This document shows positions 34,188 to 45,761 of a stretch of 64,000 bases of DNA, piece after piece. Below the pieces are notes generated by a model. It made no database searches. It was given only the letters and a program-made list of their open reading frames with translations, and was not told the DNA's origin. Within the stretch, counting starts at the first letter, position 1; the number at the start of each line of letters is the position of its first letter. The stretch is from Excoecaria cochinchinensis (lineage: Eukaryota; Streptophyta; Magnoliopsida; Malpighiales; Euphorbiaceae): assembly GCA_947683425.1 (NCBI GenBank), contig CANTUQ010000031.1, positions 6,645,001 to 6,709,000 of the forward strand, read 5' to 3'. A program made the translations under genes and the position numbers.

Positions 34188-35588
34188 CCAGCCGCTTTTC
34201 ATTTTCTTTTTTTGTAGGGCAGACTGCCTGTTTCCAGGTTTTCACCCTGCCCTTTGGCCTAACTTTTGCTTAGAGTGCCAGTTACGGTTATCATCTCTAA
34301 CGGCCTTCTTTTTTTTTTGACAAGAGAGGTTGAAGTGATTGCCAAATATCTTTCAAGGGTGATCAGCATGTACTTGCCTTAGACCATAGTCGTATGAGCT
34401 TGATTCCTACTCATGAAGGCACCGTAACATTGGCTTCACAGTTGACAGATGCATGCATCAGCTGAAGGGCCTGAGTAGCGAGAAAAGCAGAGGGCAGATA
34501 GTAACAATTGCTACCTTCATGTCGAAACTAGACAATTTTGACTATGCAAAATGAACTGCTCTGACCACATCAATATTGCATAAATGCATATGTTTCAATT
34601 TGATTTCATGACACATGATCATTATTTGGCATTAACTCAAAGAATATAAGACCTCATTTAATCTCGGGATAAATCTTGAAATCATCAAACTCCTGTTATC
34701 AATCAGCTCTCTCGAGTATTCATGGTTGAAAATTTTCTCTCTGCCCTTAATTTTTTCCCAGTATGCTCTTTTTTCTTTTTTTTTAAAGCACATTCTAGAT
34801 GCAACGTTTGGGATGAGACTCAACTCTAATGCATAAATGCATTCATGGCTCCCCGCTTGAAGCTCAAGAAATATATTAGAAGGTCATCTCCACTGATTAG
34901 ATAAGAGTGAACCAAGAATCAAAAGGTCTTACTTTGGTTGTAACGTTAGGCTTAGGTAGATGGCTATCAAAGGAGGATCAAGTTGCTAGAGAAAAATGGC
35001 CGTAATATTTACTCGACTGATAGGAGGACTATTCTCAGCTCAATTGCGTACTATGAAGGTATTCTTGAATTTGGATTTGATAATACTTTTAGCTCATCAA
35101 GGTCAGAATATCAATTAAGTTAAAGTTATTGCCGCGGAAACTCATCAAGAGATTACTATCTTGAGCTCTACTTTTTCTTTCTTTTTTTCTCTTTTTTTTC
35201 CCTTTCTCGCGAGCTCATGTCTTTCGTGCATGACTAAAACCCTCTTCCCAAAGTGTAAACTCATCCTTACCACGACAATTTTTGATAACCCAAAGAATTG
35301 TTAAAGCGTACATCCATCCCTTCTAGAGCGGCCATTCTTCTAAGGGGAGGCAAAAATCATTTTAGGTATAACAACAAAATTGGCATGCATTTAGCATACC
35401 AGTATAAAGGCTCAACAGGTCATTTAGAGATCTATACAAAGAAGGGCTGCCTAAATCATTTTCTAGGTTCCGTTTTATCCAAGGATTGCGTTGATGGGTA
35501 ATCAGAAAGGTTCTAGTGCTCTTAGTAAGTTTTCATCCAATCCCCTAATTGCTTCTAGTTTTTTTTATCACTATTTATATATTCATTT
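34188..35588 (-). other. non-coding internal region of the outer Tat copy (D)
   Basis: Resumes the T-rich intron-like tract cut at 24,855, including a TTTTTGTAG acceptor-like end near 34,217. It then aligns in blocks with 11,881-13,150 of element B. A weak match to the post-integrase spacer of the complete element (CCCTGTCGAGG/AGGGTGAAAACC type) is seen near 34,235. No ORF of substance. Confidence 0.5.
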
Positions 35589-36145
35589 TTAGCTCTCAGA
35601 ATTTTTCCTCTCTTCAGGAATTATATCAGATGCTATCAAGATTTTCTTTGGATTTTCCAAAGTTCTGAGATTAAATGAAGGAGTATTCATTAAGTTAATA
35701 TCAAATGTAAATGACTTGTGGTTGTGATCATGCATAATGAAATCATGAGAACATAAACAAAAAGCCATTAATATAATTAATGTAAACAATATTGCATACA
35801 TCAAGACTAAAAAAAGTTCAAATATGAAAAGCATATCTACTAGAAGGTTTCCTCCCCTATTTCTTGCGGCGCTCTGGATCGGTAATCTGTTTGTTATCAA
35901 TGAGATCCTGAATATGGTTCCTCACAGTTCGATATTCATCAGTGTTATGCCCTGTATGCTGATGGTAGGCACAGTACAGATCTGCTCGATGATCGGGATG
36001 TCCTTGACTTCTAGCGGGCTTAGCAGGCATTGGTTGTAGCTTGCCTTCCTTCATCAACCTTTTAAGTATCCAAGACAGTGACTTGCCTAGGTTGGAGAAA
36101 TGCCTTTGGTCTGCTTTGGTAACTGTATCAGTGACAGTAGATCGT
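35589..36145 (-). pseudogene. Tat-type gag/pol remnant with internal deletion (copy D)
   Basis: Minus strand: a truncated Gag block (near 36,100), LKRLMKEGKLQPMPAKPARSQG, knuckle CAYHQHTGHNTDEY with its last Cys changed to Tyr, QITDPERRKK, a stop, then the jump to the pre-RT segment ending FNLRTLENPKKILIASDIIPEERKNSE. Same topology as copies A and B but with a different short stretch at the junction (35,830-35,870). The N-terminal Gag and leader are cut off at about 36,145, where unrelated AT-rich DNA begins. Confidence 0.7.
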
Positions 36146-38714
36146 CATTGACCTACTGATGCGAATCATGATGACTCGCTACCGCGGTAAAGGTGTCCCT
36201 ATGGCTAACCAACTATATCCTGAGTTCGATTCACTACCAGAATAACTAAGGGCAATCACAATACCTGTTATTTTCAGTATTTCATTATGCTCATAACCAT
36301 AATTATTATATGGTTGTCATTTTATGCACATATTAAATTTGGCCATAATCACATCACTCACTATACAATATCTTTTCAAAAATTTCTCATTTTCAATTCC
36401 TTTATTATTTAATTCTAGTTCCATTTAGGTCATCATCTCCTATTAATATAACATTTACTATTATTTCTATGTCATGCATAATATGTTACCAACATGCATA
36501 ATATTCAATGATTATCCAAAAATTCCAAATAAATTAGCATACACTCTAAATTAAGTATACATTCTCATTATGCCATTTATTTCATTAAACTAACAGGATA
36601 TACCATTAAATTTCATGTATACCCATTCGACCATGTTACATATTCCCCCATTAAATTCATTTTAATTTCTTTTATCATTTAGTTAACTTTATTTCATGCT
36701 AAATAACACAAATATACACTTAATTAACATTAACATTCAAAATATACCTTAATATTCTTTATATATATATTTGGCCAAGACTTCATTTCCTCCTCTATAA
36801 TTAATTTCTTTACTTTATTCATTCATTTGACTAGATTATATATTAATCACCACATATACATAGTTATTATGCCTTAAACATCAAATTATACCTTAAGAAT
36901 TTAAACATAACTATTCGTCCATGACATCAATTTACCCTTAACTTTATTTTTCTTTCCTCTAATTACTAAATTAGTTAGATCACATGTCAATTATCAAAAA
37001 TATACCATTTATTTGCATTAATTACCAAAGTATACCCTAGTATACTAAGGTATACCATTCTGCCTACATGATGTGCTTGGTATATAATTTATTTCTTTTC
37101 ATTTTAATCATTCAAAATCCCATTTTTATCCTTCATAAACATGTCTATCAAATTTATTTTAATTAAACATACATATAATATAAACATAATCTAAAATCAT
37201 ACTTTTTCAATGGAAAAAGAAGGATATTGTATCCACTAACCTTATTTTCTTGTTCTTCTCATCTTAAACTTCCTTTCCTTGCCTATACTCCTCGAAACAG
37301 CATCATCATCCTTGATTTCTATTAGTGGCCGAATTGATACACCAAAGGAATAACCATTATTTTGCTTCCTTTTTGCAAAATAATTTCATAAACATATTCT
37401 ATACATCATAAAATACCTATTTGAACCTTTTAATCAAACTATAGAACCCTAAATCACTTACCTCATTTTTGTCACATAACATTTTTCACTTATTTTCTTC
37501 CACTTTTTTCACTTCAAATGAACTTTAGAGACCACTATCATTGAAAAGAGAGGCTAAAAATTACTTGGAAAGGTTGGATTTAGAAAAAATCATGGAAGAG
37601 AAATGAAGAAAATCCATGGAGAAAGAAAGAGGAAATTCGACCATGAAGAAAGATGTAGAGAGATGGAGAACTTTGTTGAATTCTCTAAGGAATTTTGATA
37701 TTTCAGCCTATATATAGTCCCACTAAATGGGCCAAACCATGGTCTAACCAATTGGGCCAATCAAAAAGTCCCAATTAGGCAAATCTAATTTATTTCTCTT
37801 ACTTTTCAAGTTCAATTTCTCTCAAAAATGATTCTAAAATTCTTAAAATCTATTTATTAGGCTCCACAAGTATTTTTGGATCAATCGGAGACCGTTTCCT
37901 TGTCCAGTAATTTCTTACCAGTCCAATAATTCTATCTCACCCTAAAATTTATTTTTTATCACCATTTGTTTCTCCACATTATTTAGAGTAAGACCATGCT
38001 TTTAGATAATTTTTCTGAGGTCTATAGCATTATTTAGTGTCCGGCCAAATCTTGGTCAAACTAGTCAAACTGATCCGACTAGTTCGATTCACTAGTTGAA
38101 CCGGTTCGATTCACTTTTCATCCTTAACTTTCTTTTTGCTCTTAATAGCTCATTTAACCACAATTTCATCTCAATTAGGGTTCATTTGCAGTCCGGTTTA
38201 ATTGAACCCATCCGATTTATCAATTTTTTAGTGTCACCGTAAAATGACCTTTTTATCGCCAAAATGTTATACACATTATTCTAAGTCTATCTACGCGTTC
38301 AGATAAATTTTCAGAGATCATATACTATTTTTAAAGCCTCGGTCAATTTTCGGTCAAATCTAGTTACTATTTGAATTAAACTAAATGCTTTTTTTTTACC
38401 TTTAGGGACCTATTTGACCTCATTTTAACTCCAAATTACATCACAAGACTCCATATAACTTGTACTTTCCAATGGTCCAATAAAATATTTTTCTCTTTCG
38501 GGTGTACTTTTTACCCTGAGAACTTCCCAGTCACTCTCGCATGTTTAACCTCTTAGTTCCTCTAGAATTCAGTGTACTAATGCTCGTATTATCATACCCA
38601 AACCACACTATTCACTCAACAAAATTCATTGATCACTACTAACCCGGTATTCAGGCCACTACATACTGGCTATGGCAATTTTGGACCATTATAAGACTTC
38701 TTCATCACTAGATT
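36146..38714. other. AT-rich unassigned region, possibly an old minus-strand LTR
   Basis: No ORF or RNA gene is supported. On the minus strand there is a TATA-like CTATATATAG (37,717-37,708), and about 250 bp downstream a donor-like GAG/GTAAGTG (near 37,460). This layout recalls the leader introns of the Del-like LTRs. Clear termini, primer site or target duplication were not found, so the assignment stays open. Confidence 0.35.
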
Positions 38715-41700
38715 TGTAACACCCCCATATACCCTAGGAAAAACTGGGAGTGCTATACTGGACTCATAACTGATCAGTTGATCTTATGGCAAGTTCAATT
38801 ACATATTATATGCCTTTTTATCCAAATTTTAACTTACAAATTTAAACTATTCATATGTCAATTTATTCTACTTAATTACCTGTACAAGTCAGATTATGCT
38901 TTGATATTCACTTATATTATTTTGCATACTTTTCTTAAATTATTATGAAAGATCCCAGTTCTATTATTAATGCTAAATCTCATCTAGTATTGTCTATCTT
39001 TCACTTGCTCACAATATTCAATATTTAAATAGCTTAACATATAATTATATATTCATTATAAGATATCGAATCTTATTTTAAGGTTTAAAGCTCATATGTC
39101 ACTCTTCTTTTATACATCCATCTTACACAGGTTATCTATATAGTTATAACCATTTTATATTCATATATGATTACTGTTATAAATTACTATATTTTTAACA
39201 TTCTCAAAGTATGGTCAAACAAAACCCTAAATCAGGCTTCATTCATAATGCTTTTTAAAACTTTGGTGTACCTATCAGATCAAAATGATTTGGTTCGAAC
39301 TTGGAATAATATTCCAAGCTTCCTATGCATCACAAAATTTGGAAATCAGAACCACGTAGTTTTACATTCATTATTACACAGTGTAAAGTCATATACATAT
39401 TGTCAGTTTTATGCATATAATATTTTCAATATCATATAAATACAATTCAAGCACACTTTTCATATGGGATATATTTATATATACATGTGCACTTGCATTC
39501 ATGTATGGTGATTATATGGTACATATTATTTGCTTTCAGGTAAATAATTATATGCTCATAATATTAATTAATCATACAAGAATCACAATACAGTAAATGA
39601 TTTATCAAGATGTTCTGATAATAATTGGGAGTCATTTAATAGTGGCAAGTATGAATACACGTAGACCCATAAATATTCACTATTCTTTTATGTGTAATAA
39701 GCATAACACCAGACAATAATAATATATTGTAGTAAGCATAGCATATCCATACTATTTGCATACCCTTGGGTCAGAGTTCAAATTGCAGATTAGTGTTTAA
39801 CACATTCAAATCACATTATTTAATTAATTGCTTGCCTGCTTTCTATAGGTGTGGATAAGTAAGAGAATATCAAGCATCCTCGAAAGGAAGAATATTAGAA
39901 TAGGCATCCCTAGAGTTAAGAATATATCAGGCATCCCTGAAAGGAAGAATATCATATCAAGCATCCCCGTAGGGAAGTATGAGACATAAGTCTCTACAAA
40001 ATGGCACCGTAGTGTGAAATGTTAAGCAGCTGCATCAGCCTCCCTATAGGCATGCCTATCTATCCACATCCAAGACTGGCTAAGTAGGCCCTATTATCAA
40101 TTCTAAATTATTTACATTAATATCAAAATCACAGGTGTTTATTCATAACAATATAATTGCATTTATACTTTCGAAATAGATTAAACAGGCAATTAAAGAA
40201 TGTAATGCCAATAATTATTATTCACAGATATAGTACTTCACATAAACATTACATTCATAAAATCATTAGAAAATGTTCTAGAATAATTTTCACTTCTGGT
40301 GTACCAGAAATAGTTCAAGAACAACTTCTAGAAGTAGTTACAGAAGAGATTCCAGAATAGGTTTCAGAACATGTTTTAGCACGTATTTTCAGAATAGGTT
40401 TCATAACAGGTTTCAGAACAGGTTATAGAATAGGTTTCTAAACAGGTTTCATTATACTTATTCTTAATTTAAAAGAAATCATTTCAAAACCAATTCTTTT
40501 TATCATCACATTTCACATTTATGCAGTGCATATTATTCTGTTCTGCCTAACAGGAAATACATCCAGAACACTACACTTCTGTTCAACCAGAACAAAAACT
40601 CATAATTTATATTACTAAATCATTACCAAAATTTTGAGTCTATTATAATCAAGGAATTCCACCAGGAAAATGACATTTTTGGGCGGCAAAAATGTCTTTT
40701 GGAAAATTATTACACTATGTCTTAAGTTCATTTTGGCATAAAAAAATCATCCAATTTGGACATCAGACCTAAAAGTTATGCTTATTAAAAGACAAACTGC
40801 TCTAGCAGTGTAGCTATGCAATTTTAGACACTAGGTTGAATCTCAAGTTCGTATTGTCCAAAGGTTTTCACCAAGCAAAAGTCCTTTATAAAAAATTTTC
40901 TATTATGTTTTAAGTTTATCATGACATAAAAACCATTTCAATTGGACCTTAAACTTAAGAGATATACCCATTAGAATACAAACTGCTCCAACAGTGGAGA
41001 CAACATCCAGTTTAGACATTCAACTGCATTTTCATGCATCTTAGGGATAGAATTAGATTCCCATTCCTTTTACACAATAATATTTCTATTTCTTATGGTT
41101 TTATTCCAACTAGAATCATATCATTTGGAGCTCTATAGACCAATTTATGATCAAAATTCTAGAAATGGTACAAGTGAACCAAAAACTAAAAATCAACCAA
41201 AATCATTCCCTACTTATTTAGACCCTTAATCCGACCATTCCAATATTAAACCAGTATTCTCCCATCAAATCTATACTTATAACAAGATACAAATCAATTC
41301 CAAATAGTTAAATACATACATGTTCATAGGAGAAGTAAATAGGAATTAAACTTACTTACTTGAATCAAATTATCCATTTATCCATCACATTTTCTTTCCA
41401 ACCCATACTCTTACTTTCCACCTTCCAATTCTGTCATTTTTTTCTCATAATTTCCATTTTCGTGATATCAAAGACACACACCAAGAGAAAGAATTAGTTG
41501 AACTACACCTAGAAAGAAGAACAGCAAAAATGTATATCTCTTTCTCTTTCTTCAATATTTAATATATATATATATATATGCATGAACATGTTTGGTGGCT
41601 TACTCTTGGTGCAACACATGAGTTCCACTCACTTACAATTAATTTTCTCATTTTCTTAATGTAATCCATGTTTAAGCTTATTAATTGCATACTTACCACT

Positions 41701-41843
41701 AATCATGGAATTTCACATTTCAACCATCTAACTATTTAATTCTTTCAATTAAGTCCTTTCCTACTATTAAATATTTTAATTCCTATTCACCAAACTAATT
41801 TTTTTAATCCATCTTTTAGACCTATAAGTGTCAAGCTATTACA
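38715..41843 (-). mobile_element. solo LTR of a Del-like retrotransposon, minus strand
   Basis: 3,129 bp. The minus-strand sequence starts TGTAATAGCTTGACAC (41,843) and ends GGGGGTGTTACA (38,715). Flanks AGATT (38,710-38,714) and AAATT (41,844-41,848) are a 4/5 duplication. The lineage block GGATAGATAGGCATGCC lies near 40,060 complement, at about 57% of LTR length, the same relative place as in the solo LTR at 15,779. A set of GGGATGCC-type repeats (39,880-39,990) and GGTTTCAGAACA-type repeats (40,330-40,450) lie inside. A TA microsatellite is at 41,562-41,580. Confidence 0.65.
40365..40455. repeat. short GGTTTCAGAACA-type tandem repeats
   Basis: AATAGGTTTCAGAACATG, AATAGGTTTCATAACA, GGTTTCAGAACAGG and related strings repeat irregularly at about 20-bp spacing within the minus-strand solo LTR. 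No palindromic character was seen. Confidence 0.6.
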
Positions 41844-43669
41844 AAATTTATCTAAAAAAAGGAGCCCAAACCCAGTATTTATAGGTAGAAATCCATTTCC
41901 TGTGGTTCCTGGGCAAAGGAGACATGCTTTTCAAGATTCATAGCAGCGAAACAAGAATTTACCCTATGAATCTTTGGAAAGCATGGCCCTAGTGAAGCCT
42001 TGTCCACGAGCGAAGATTTCTCCATGCCCATGAGGTGAGTTTCATGGCCATAGCACTTCAACGGGATGGATTTCTTTGCTTCTTTTCTTAGTTATTTTCA
42101 TCCTTTCTCCCATTTTTATCTTAATCAATGAGCCTTGTTTCATAATTTCATGTGTGCGTGCATGTTATTCCATTTATTAATTAAATTTAATTCCTTGCAT
42201 TTATGTATTGCTTTCTAAAGTAATTAAAAATTAATTTACACAAATAATTGGAATCATTGCATAAAAGGATTTATATTGATAAATGGGATTTTTTATAACG
42301 AAATGTACTAGTATCTAATTTCATTTACGCAAAACTACACCCAAAAATAATATTCAATAATTGGCTCATAAAAGCATTTTCTAATAATTAAAATTGAATG
42401 TTTTCCTTAAAGAAAAATAGGAGCAATGTCCTAATTTCTTATTCAATAAAATGTCATAGTGGAAGTTTTCAATAAAGGCCAATGTCCTAAACCCTTCATT
42501 GCATGCACAAACCAATGTTCCTACAACCAAATAGATGAATAAATGGGCCCACTTTGATGTATGTTTGCCATGCTTAGTGGATTGAATAGGGATGTTTACA
42601 TTATGTTTAAAGGCATGCTATACAATTATTTTATATTCATGCAATTTAAACATTTTTTGAGATAATGGGTGTGTTTTAAATAAGATGTCATGATCTCTAT
42701 ACGTGTAAGAAGAGGGATAAAACCAACAAACTTAAATGTCCAAATTAACTCCATATTAATGTAAAGCATGAATAAGAGTAGGGTTCCAAACCTATCTTTG
42801 GTTTTGTTTAATTTCATAATATTATATTGGGTGGCAAATCCAATCTATCTCATGGTGACCAGGTCGCCACCAAAATAGGCCACGAGCAATAGAATGGAAA
42901 ATCTTTGAAATGTTAGACTCATCCTCAATGACTTGAATTAGGAAAACTAAGTCAAGTTCCTGCCTATGGCAAAATAACCAATTTTGGTAAAATACACTTA
43001 ACTCCCTCGAGTATTTTCTAAAAGTAGAAACTTTCGCCCTATGATGGAGAATTTGAGAGGTCGAGCGTGAACACATATAACAAATAAAAAAATAAAAACT
43101 CAAAATTAAAAAGACCTTTTGAGGTATCATTAAGAGAGAATAGGGCATCACCACCACATTACCTAGCAAATTATACCTCATTTTAAGGCCAGAAACTTCT
43201 GAAGGCTAAAGCTTGAAATGCTTGACTACATAATTCTTATCATTATACTCATTTAAAAAACTTAAATATATTTCCTCTAAAGCAATAGTTCCATTAGAAC
43301 CAATTCCTAGAAGTGTTATTCTTAAAGGTAGATAAATGTCAAAAATATTTCTAAAAGAAGAAGATGATGATGATCATGAAGAAGAAGAAAAAGAAAAGAA
43401 AAATAATAAATCAAATAGTAAACTATAAAAATAATAATCAGATGGTAAACTAGCAAAGGAGCCTGAAGAACTTGTATTAGAATCAATAACTATGAAGCTA
43501 AGGACCATTTTAGAAACTAGGAAAGAAAGAAAATGAACTTACTTGTCTTCCTTTGAAAAAGTTTGACAGATAAAGATGATGAAACCTCACAGAAAACCAA
43601 AAGAGGGAGAGAGAAAGTAAGCAAGATGCAATAGTAAAAAAAATAAAGAAAAAGAAAGGATGTGTATAG
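41844..43669. other. AT-rich region left of the complete Tat element, with a possible degraded Tat LTR end
   Basis: On the minus strand 43,190-42,820 weakly resembles the U5 part of Tat LTRs (GGGCGAAAGTTTC, TGGTGGCGACC, TTTGCCACCCAAT), and 42,540-42,400 has the GGACATTGGCC-type strings seen in LTR1. No primer site or clear terminus was found. The stretch 43,340-43,669 is purine-rich with a GAA/GATGAT microsatellite near 43,355-43,410. No gene is supported. Confidence 0.3.
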
Positions 43670-43674
43670 GCAGT
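43670..43674. repeat. target site duplication GCAGT (left)
   Basis: GCAGT directly before the LTR; repeated exactly at 61,076-61,080. Confidence 0.9.
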
Positions 43675-43855
43675 TGTAAGCACCGTGTCCTGGAGCGGTC
43701 CGGATCAGAGGTTACCCTATGATGAAATCAATGTTCAAGCCTGTATGGGAGGCTGAATTTGGAGGTTTTAGTCCCGCGTTCCATGAGAAATGGGGTTTTT
43801 CTACACTTCCCGGGCAGAGGGGGAGAAAACGGAGGTTTTTCAAGTCAAAAAGGTT

Positions 43856-44100
43856 TTTTGTCCTCCACAGACGGCCCGCCCGTCTGTGGAGGTAGCCCGT
43901 CGCTTCGAGTCACCGACGGCTCAGGGTATTTTCCGACGCCCGTCGGAAAGTCACCGCCCCTGTCAGGAGCCGCCTGGTTTCCCGGAGCACGCAACCGTTC
44001 CGACGCCCGTCGGTGCATGTGGCAGGGCCGTCGGAAGTGTCCTTGTGTCAGTAGGATTCTTCCGACGCCCGCCCCTACGCACCGACGCCCGTCGGTCGTG
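43856..44100. repeat. CCGACGCCCGTCGG palindrome array upstream of the LTR5 TATA box
   Basis: CAGACGGCCCGCCCGTCTG, then TTCCGACGCCCGTCGGAA, TTCCGACGCCCGTCGG and ACCGACGCCCGTCGGT, with degenerate units between. GC-rich against AT-rich surroundings. The array ends 7-10 bp before the TATA box. The CCGAC core on both strands equals the CRT/DRE core bound by DREB/CBF factors. Confidence 0.85.
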
Positions 44101-44106
44101 TCTGGC

Positions 44107-44114
44107 TATATAAG
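44107..44114 (+). promoter_or_regulatory. TATA box of LTR5
   Basis: TATATAAG directly after the palindromic array. The same site in LTR6 is at 59,439-59,446. Confidence 0.7.
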
Positions 44115-44419
44115 GTCCGGATTTTCACTTCAAAAGGGTTGGAAATTTTTTCAAGAGAGGAAACTCTGCCAAAATTCAAGCACGTTTTCTCTCTCCTCCA
44201 AAAAACACCCTTTTCCAAAGAACTTTACTTAATAAAGGATCAAATCGATCAAAGGAACTAAAAGCTAATTAGTTTTCTTTAGATTTGGATTCCAAAATCG
44301 ATTTTCTAAAGGATCGGAGGTGAAATAGCTCATTTTCTCTCTCTAATCTTTCATTCTCTTATTTCTTGTGGAACGCGCGAGGATCTAACCGACACCAAAA
44401 TCCTACCCAAGGCAACTAT

Positions 44420-44431
44420 CTGAGGGTAAAT
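44420..44431 (+). promoter_or_regulatory. conserved CTGAGGGTAAAT string in the Tat LTR leader
   Basis: Identical 12-mer at 59,752 (LTR6) and on the minus strand at 9,403-9,414, 22,935-22,946 and 23,930-23,941, within LTRs whose neighbouring sequence does not align. It contains GGTAAAT, which could be a splice donor. Function unknown. Confidence 0.5.
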
Positions 44432-44614
44432 ATTTCGGATTCTCTCTCCATTTCTATCTCATATTTAATCATTCATCGTTTATTTATTCATCCTGTGAAA
44501 TTATTGAATATTTTTCATTACTTTTCTTCATTCTGACTCCCCCATCTCCTCTTTTGGATAAAACTTGCTTTTTGATCTTGAAAAGCCCTTGTTTCCCTTC
44601 TGTTTTCCGGAGAG

Positions 44615-44755
44615 AGAGGTGACCGACGGGTCATCTTCATGACCGACGCCCGTCGGTCACCCACCTACAGACCCCCTTTTTGAGTGACAAACGGGCATGT
44701 CGAATAACCAAACCGACGCCCGTCGGTCGACCAGGAAAGGACGTCGGTGGGTTCT
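44615..44755. repeat. second CCGACGCCCGTCGG array, in the LTR5 leader
   Basis: GTGACCGACGGGTCAT, ATGACCGACGCCCGTCGGTCAC and AACCGACGCCCGTCGGTCGAC lie about 500 bp downstream of the TATA box, so they would be part of the transcript. Confidence 0.8.
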
Positions 44756-45743
44756 GTCTCCAAGTTTTATCATCATTTTTACCTCTATTCAGTCCTTTCG
44801 ATTTCTTACGTGTTAATTTTATGTATATTAACATCTCTTAACTTTCTATGAGTGTATATTGGATCTCTTGGATAATCCCGAGCTTGAGCGGCTGCCTACC
44901 ATGCGTGGGGGATTTTGTCCGGTTTAGTTTTCTTAAACCTCTTGATTTATTTCTCTCGCCTATTCATTCATTGATTATTTTATGTATATGAATAAGCTCT
45001 TTTATCCCGTTGAATGTAAAAATAGACCAACGATTTGTACTTAAATAAAATGAGTTTTGTATAAAATGCAAAAGGGTCCAATGCCCTATTTTTATCCAAT
45101 AAAGATCATCACAATGAAAACATTCAATTTTAATAACAACGCATGCGAGGATCAAAGTCCTCAGAATAAGCAATGTCCTGATTTATGTATGATCCGCACA
45201 TTTACAAAAGGGAGTTGTATTCCGCTCCTTGTATTATTGTAATTTACCGCTTTTATTATCTATCTGATCATTTATTGCTTTCTGAATGTGAATAAATGTG
45301 CTCTTTAATTAAACTGCATAGTGTGAGAGAGAGTGAATTAATGATATTAAAATTTGATCATAAGCTAATTGAGGTAGAAATAGATGAGAAATCCCGGACC
45401 CAGCTCTGGTCTTTGGGCTCGAGAGGTTAGAGGTTATCCTCCAAAATACTTCTTGGGTCACGAGGCTTTAGCGCTAATCCTAGGCTCTTTTGGGCGAGAA
45501 GTTTACCTTCCAAGACCCCTCTAGCTGGCCCAAAATGGATACCAAGCGCAGTCTTAGGCTCTCCGAGGCGAGAGTAACTTTCCCAATGTTCTATTGGGTG
45601 GCGACTCCATGATACCTCTTTTTTGCCCAACATAGACGCACTTGCGATTTATTGCAAGATGCCAACGGACCCGCAAATGCCCCGATCGCCCACGTGCGGG
45701 TGGTCCGAAAGGGCGGCGCATCGGGGTCCGGCGCGCGTCACAG

Positions 45744-45761
45744 TGGCGACTCCACTGGGGA
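45744..45761 (+). other. primer binding site, tRNA-Arg type (element C)
   Basis: TGGCGACTCCACTGGGGA one base after the LTR. Same form as in Tat/Ogre elements. Confidence 0.8.

Larger units (their letters stand above)
43675..45742 (+). repeat. 5' LTR of element C (LTR5)
   Basis: TGTAAGCACC...GCGCGTCACA. The LTR start shares a TCCTG...GTTACCCTATGATG block with the starts of LTR1, LTR2, LTR-A and the LTR at 62,133. The U5 end shares its last 60 bases in outline with the other Tat LTRs. Open frames crossing U3 (43,759-44,232) follow the GC-rich array and are not coding. Confidence 0.95.

Noticed and set aside
36146..36260. SINE or tRNA-like fragment (GAGTTCGATTCAC resembles box B)
   Set aside because: No convincing box A at the right distance and no SINE tail or target duplication.
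43340..43669. End of a host gene (donor-like CAAGTAAGTTC on the minus strand near 43,545)
   Set aside because: No open frame of useful length or recognisable product; the region is low-complexity and purine-rich.
43759..44232. 157-residue ORF in LTR5 and its twin at 59,091-59,564
   Set aside because: It lies over the LTR promoter array and TATA box. GC-rich repeats keep the frame open; overlapping frames are open as well.
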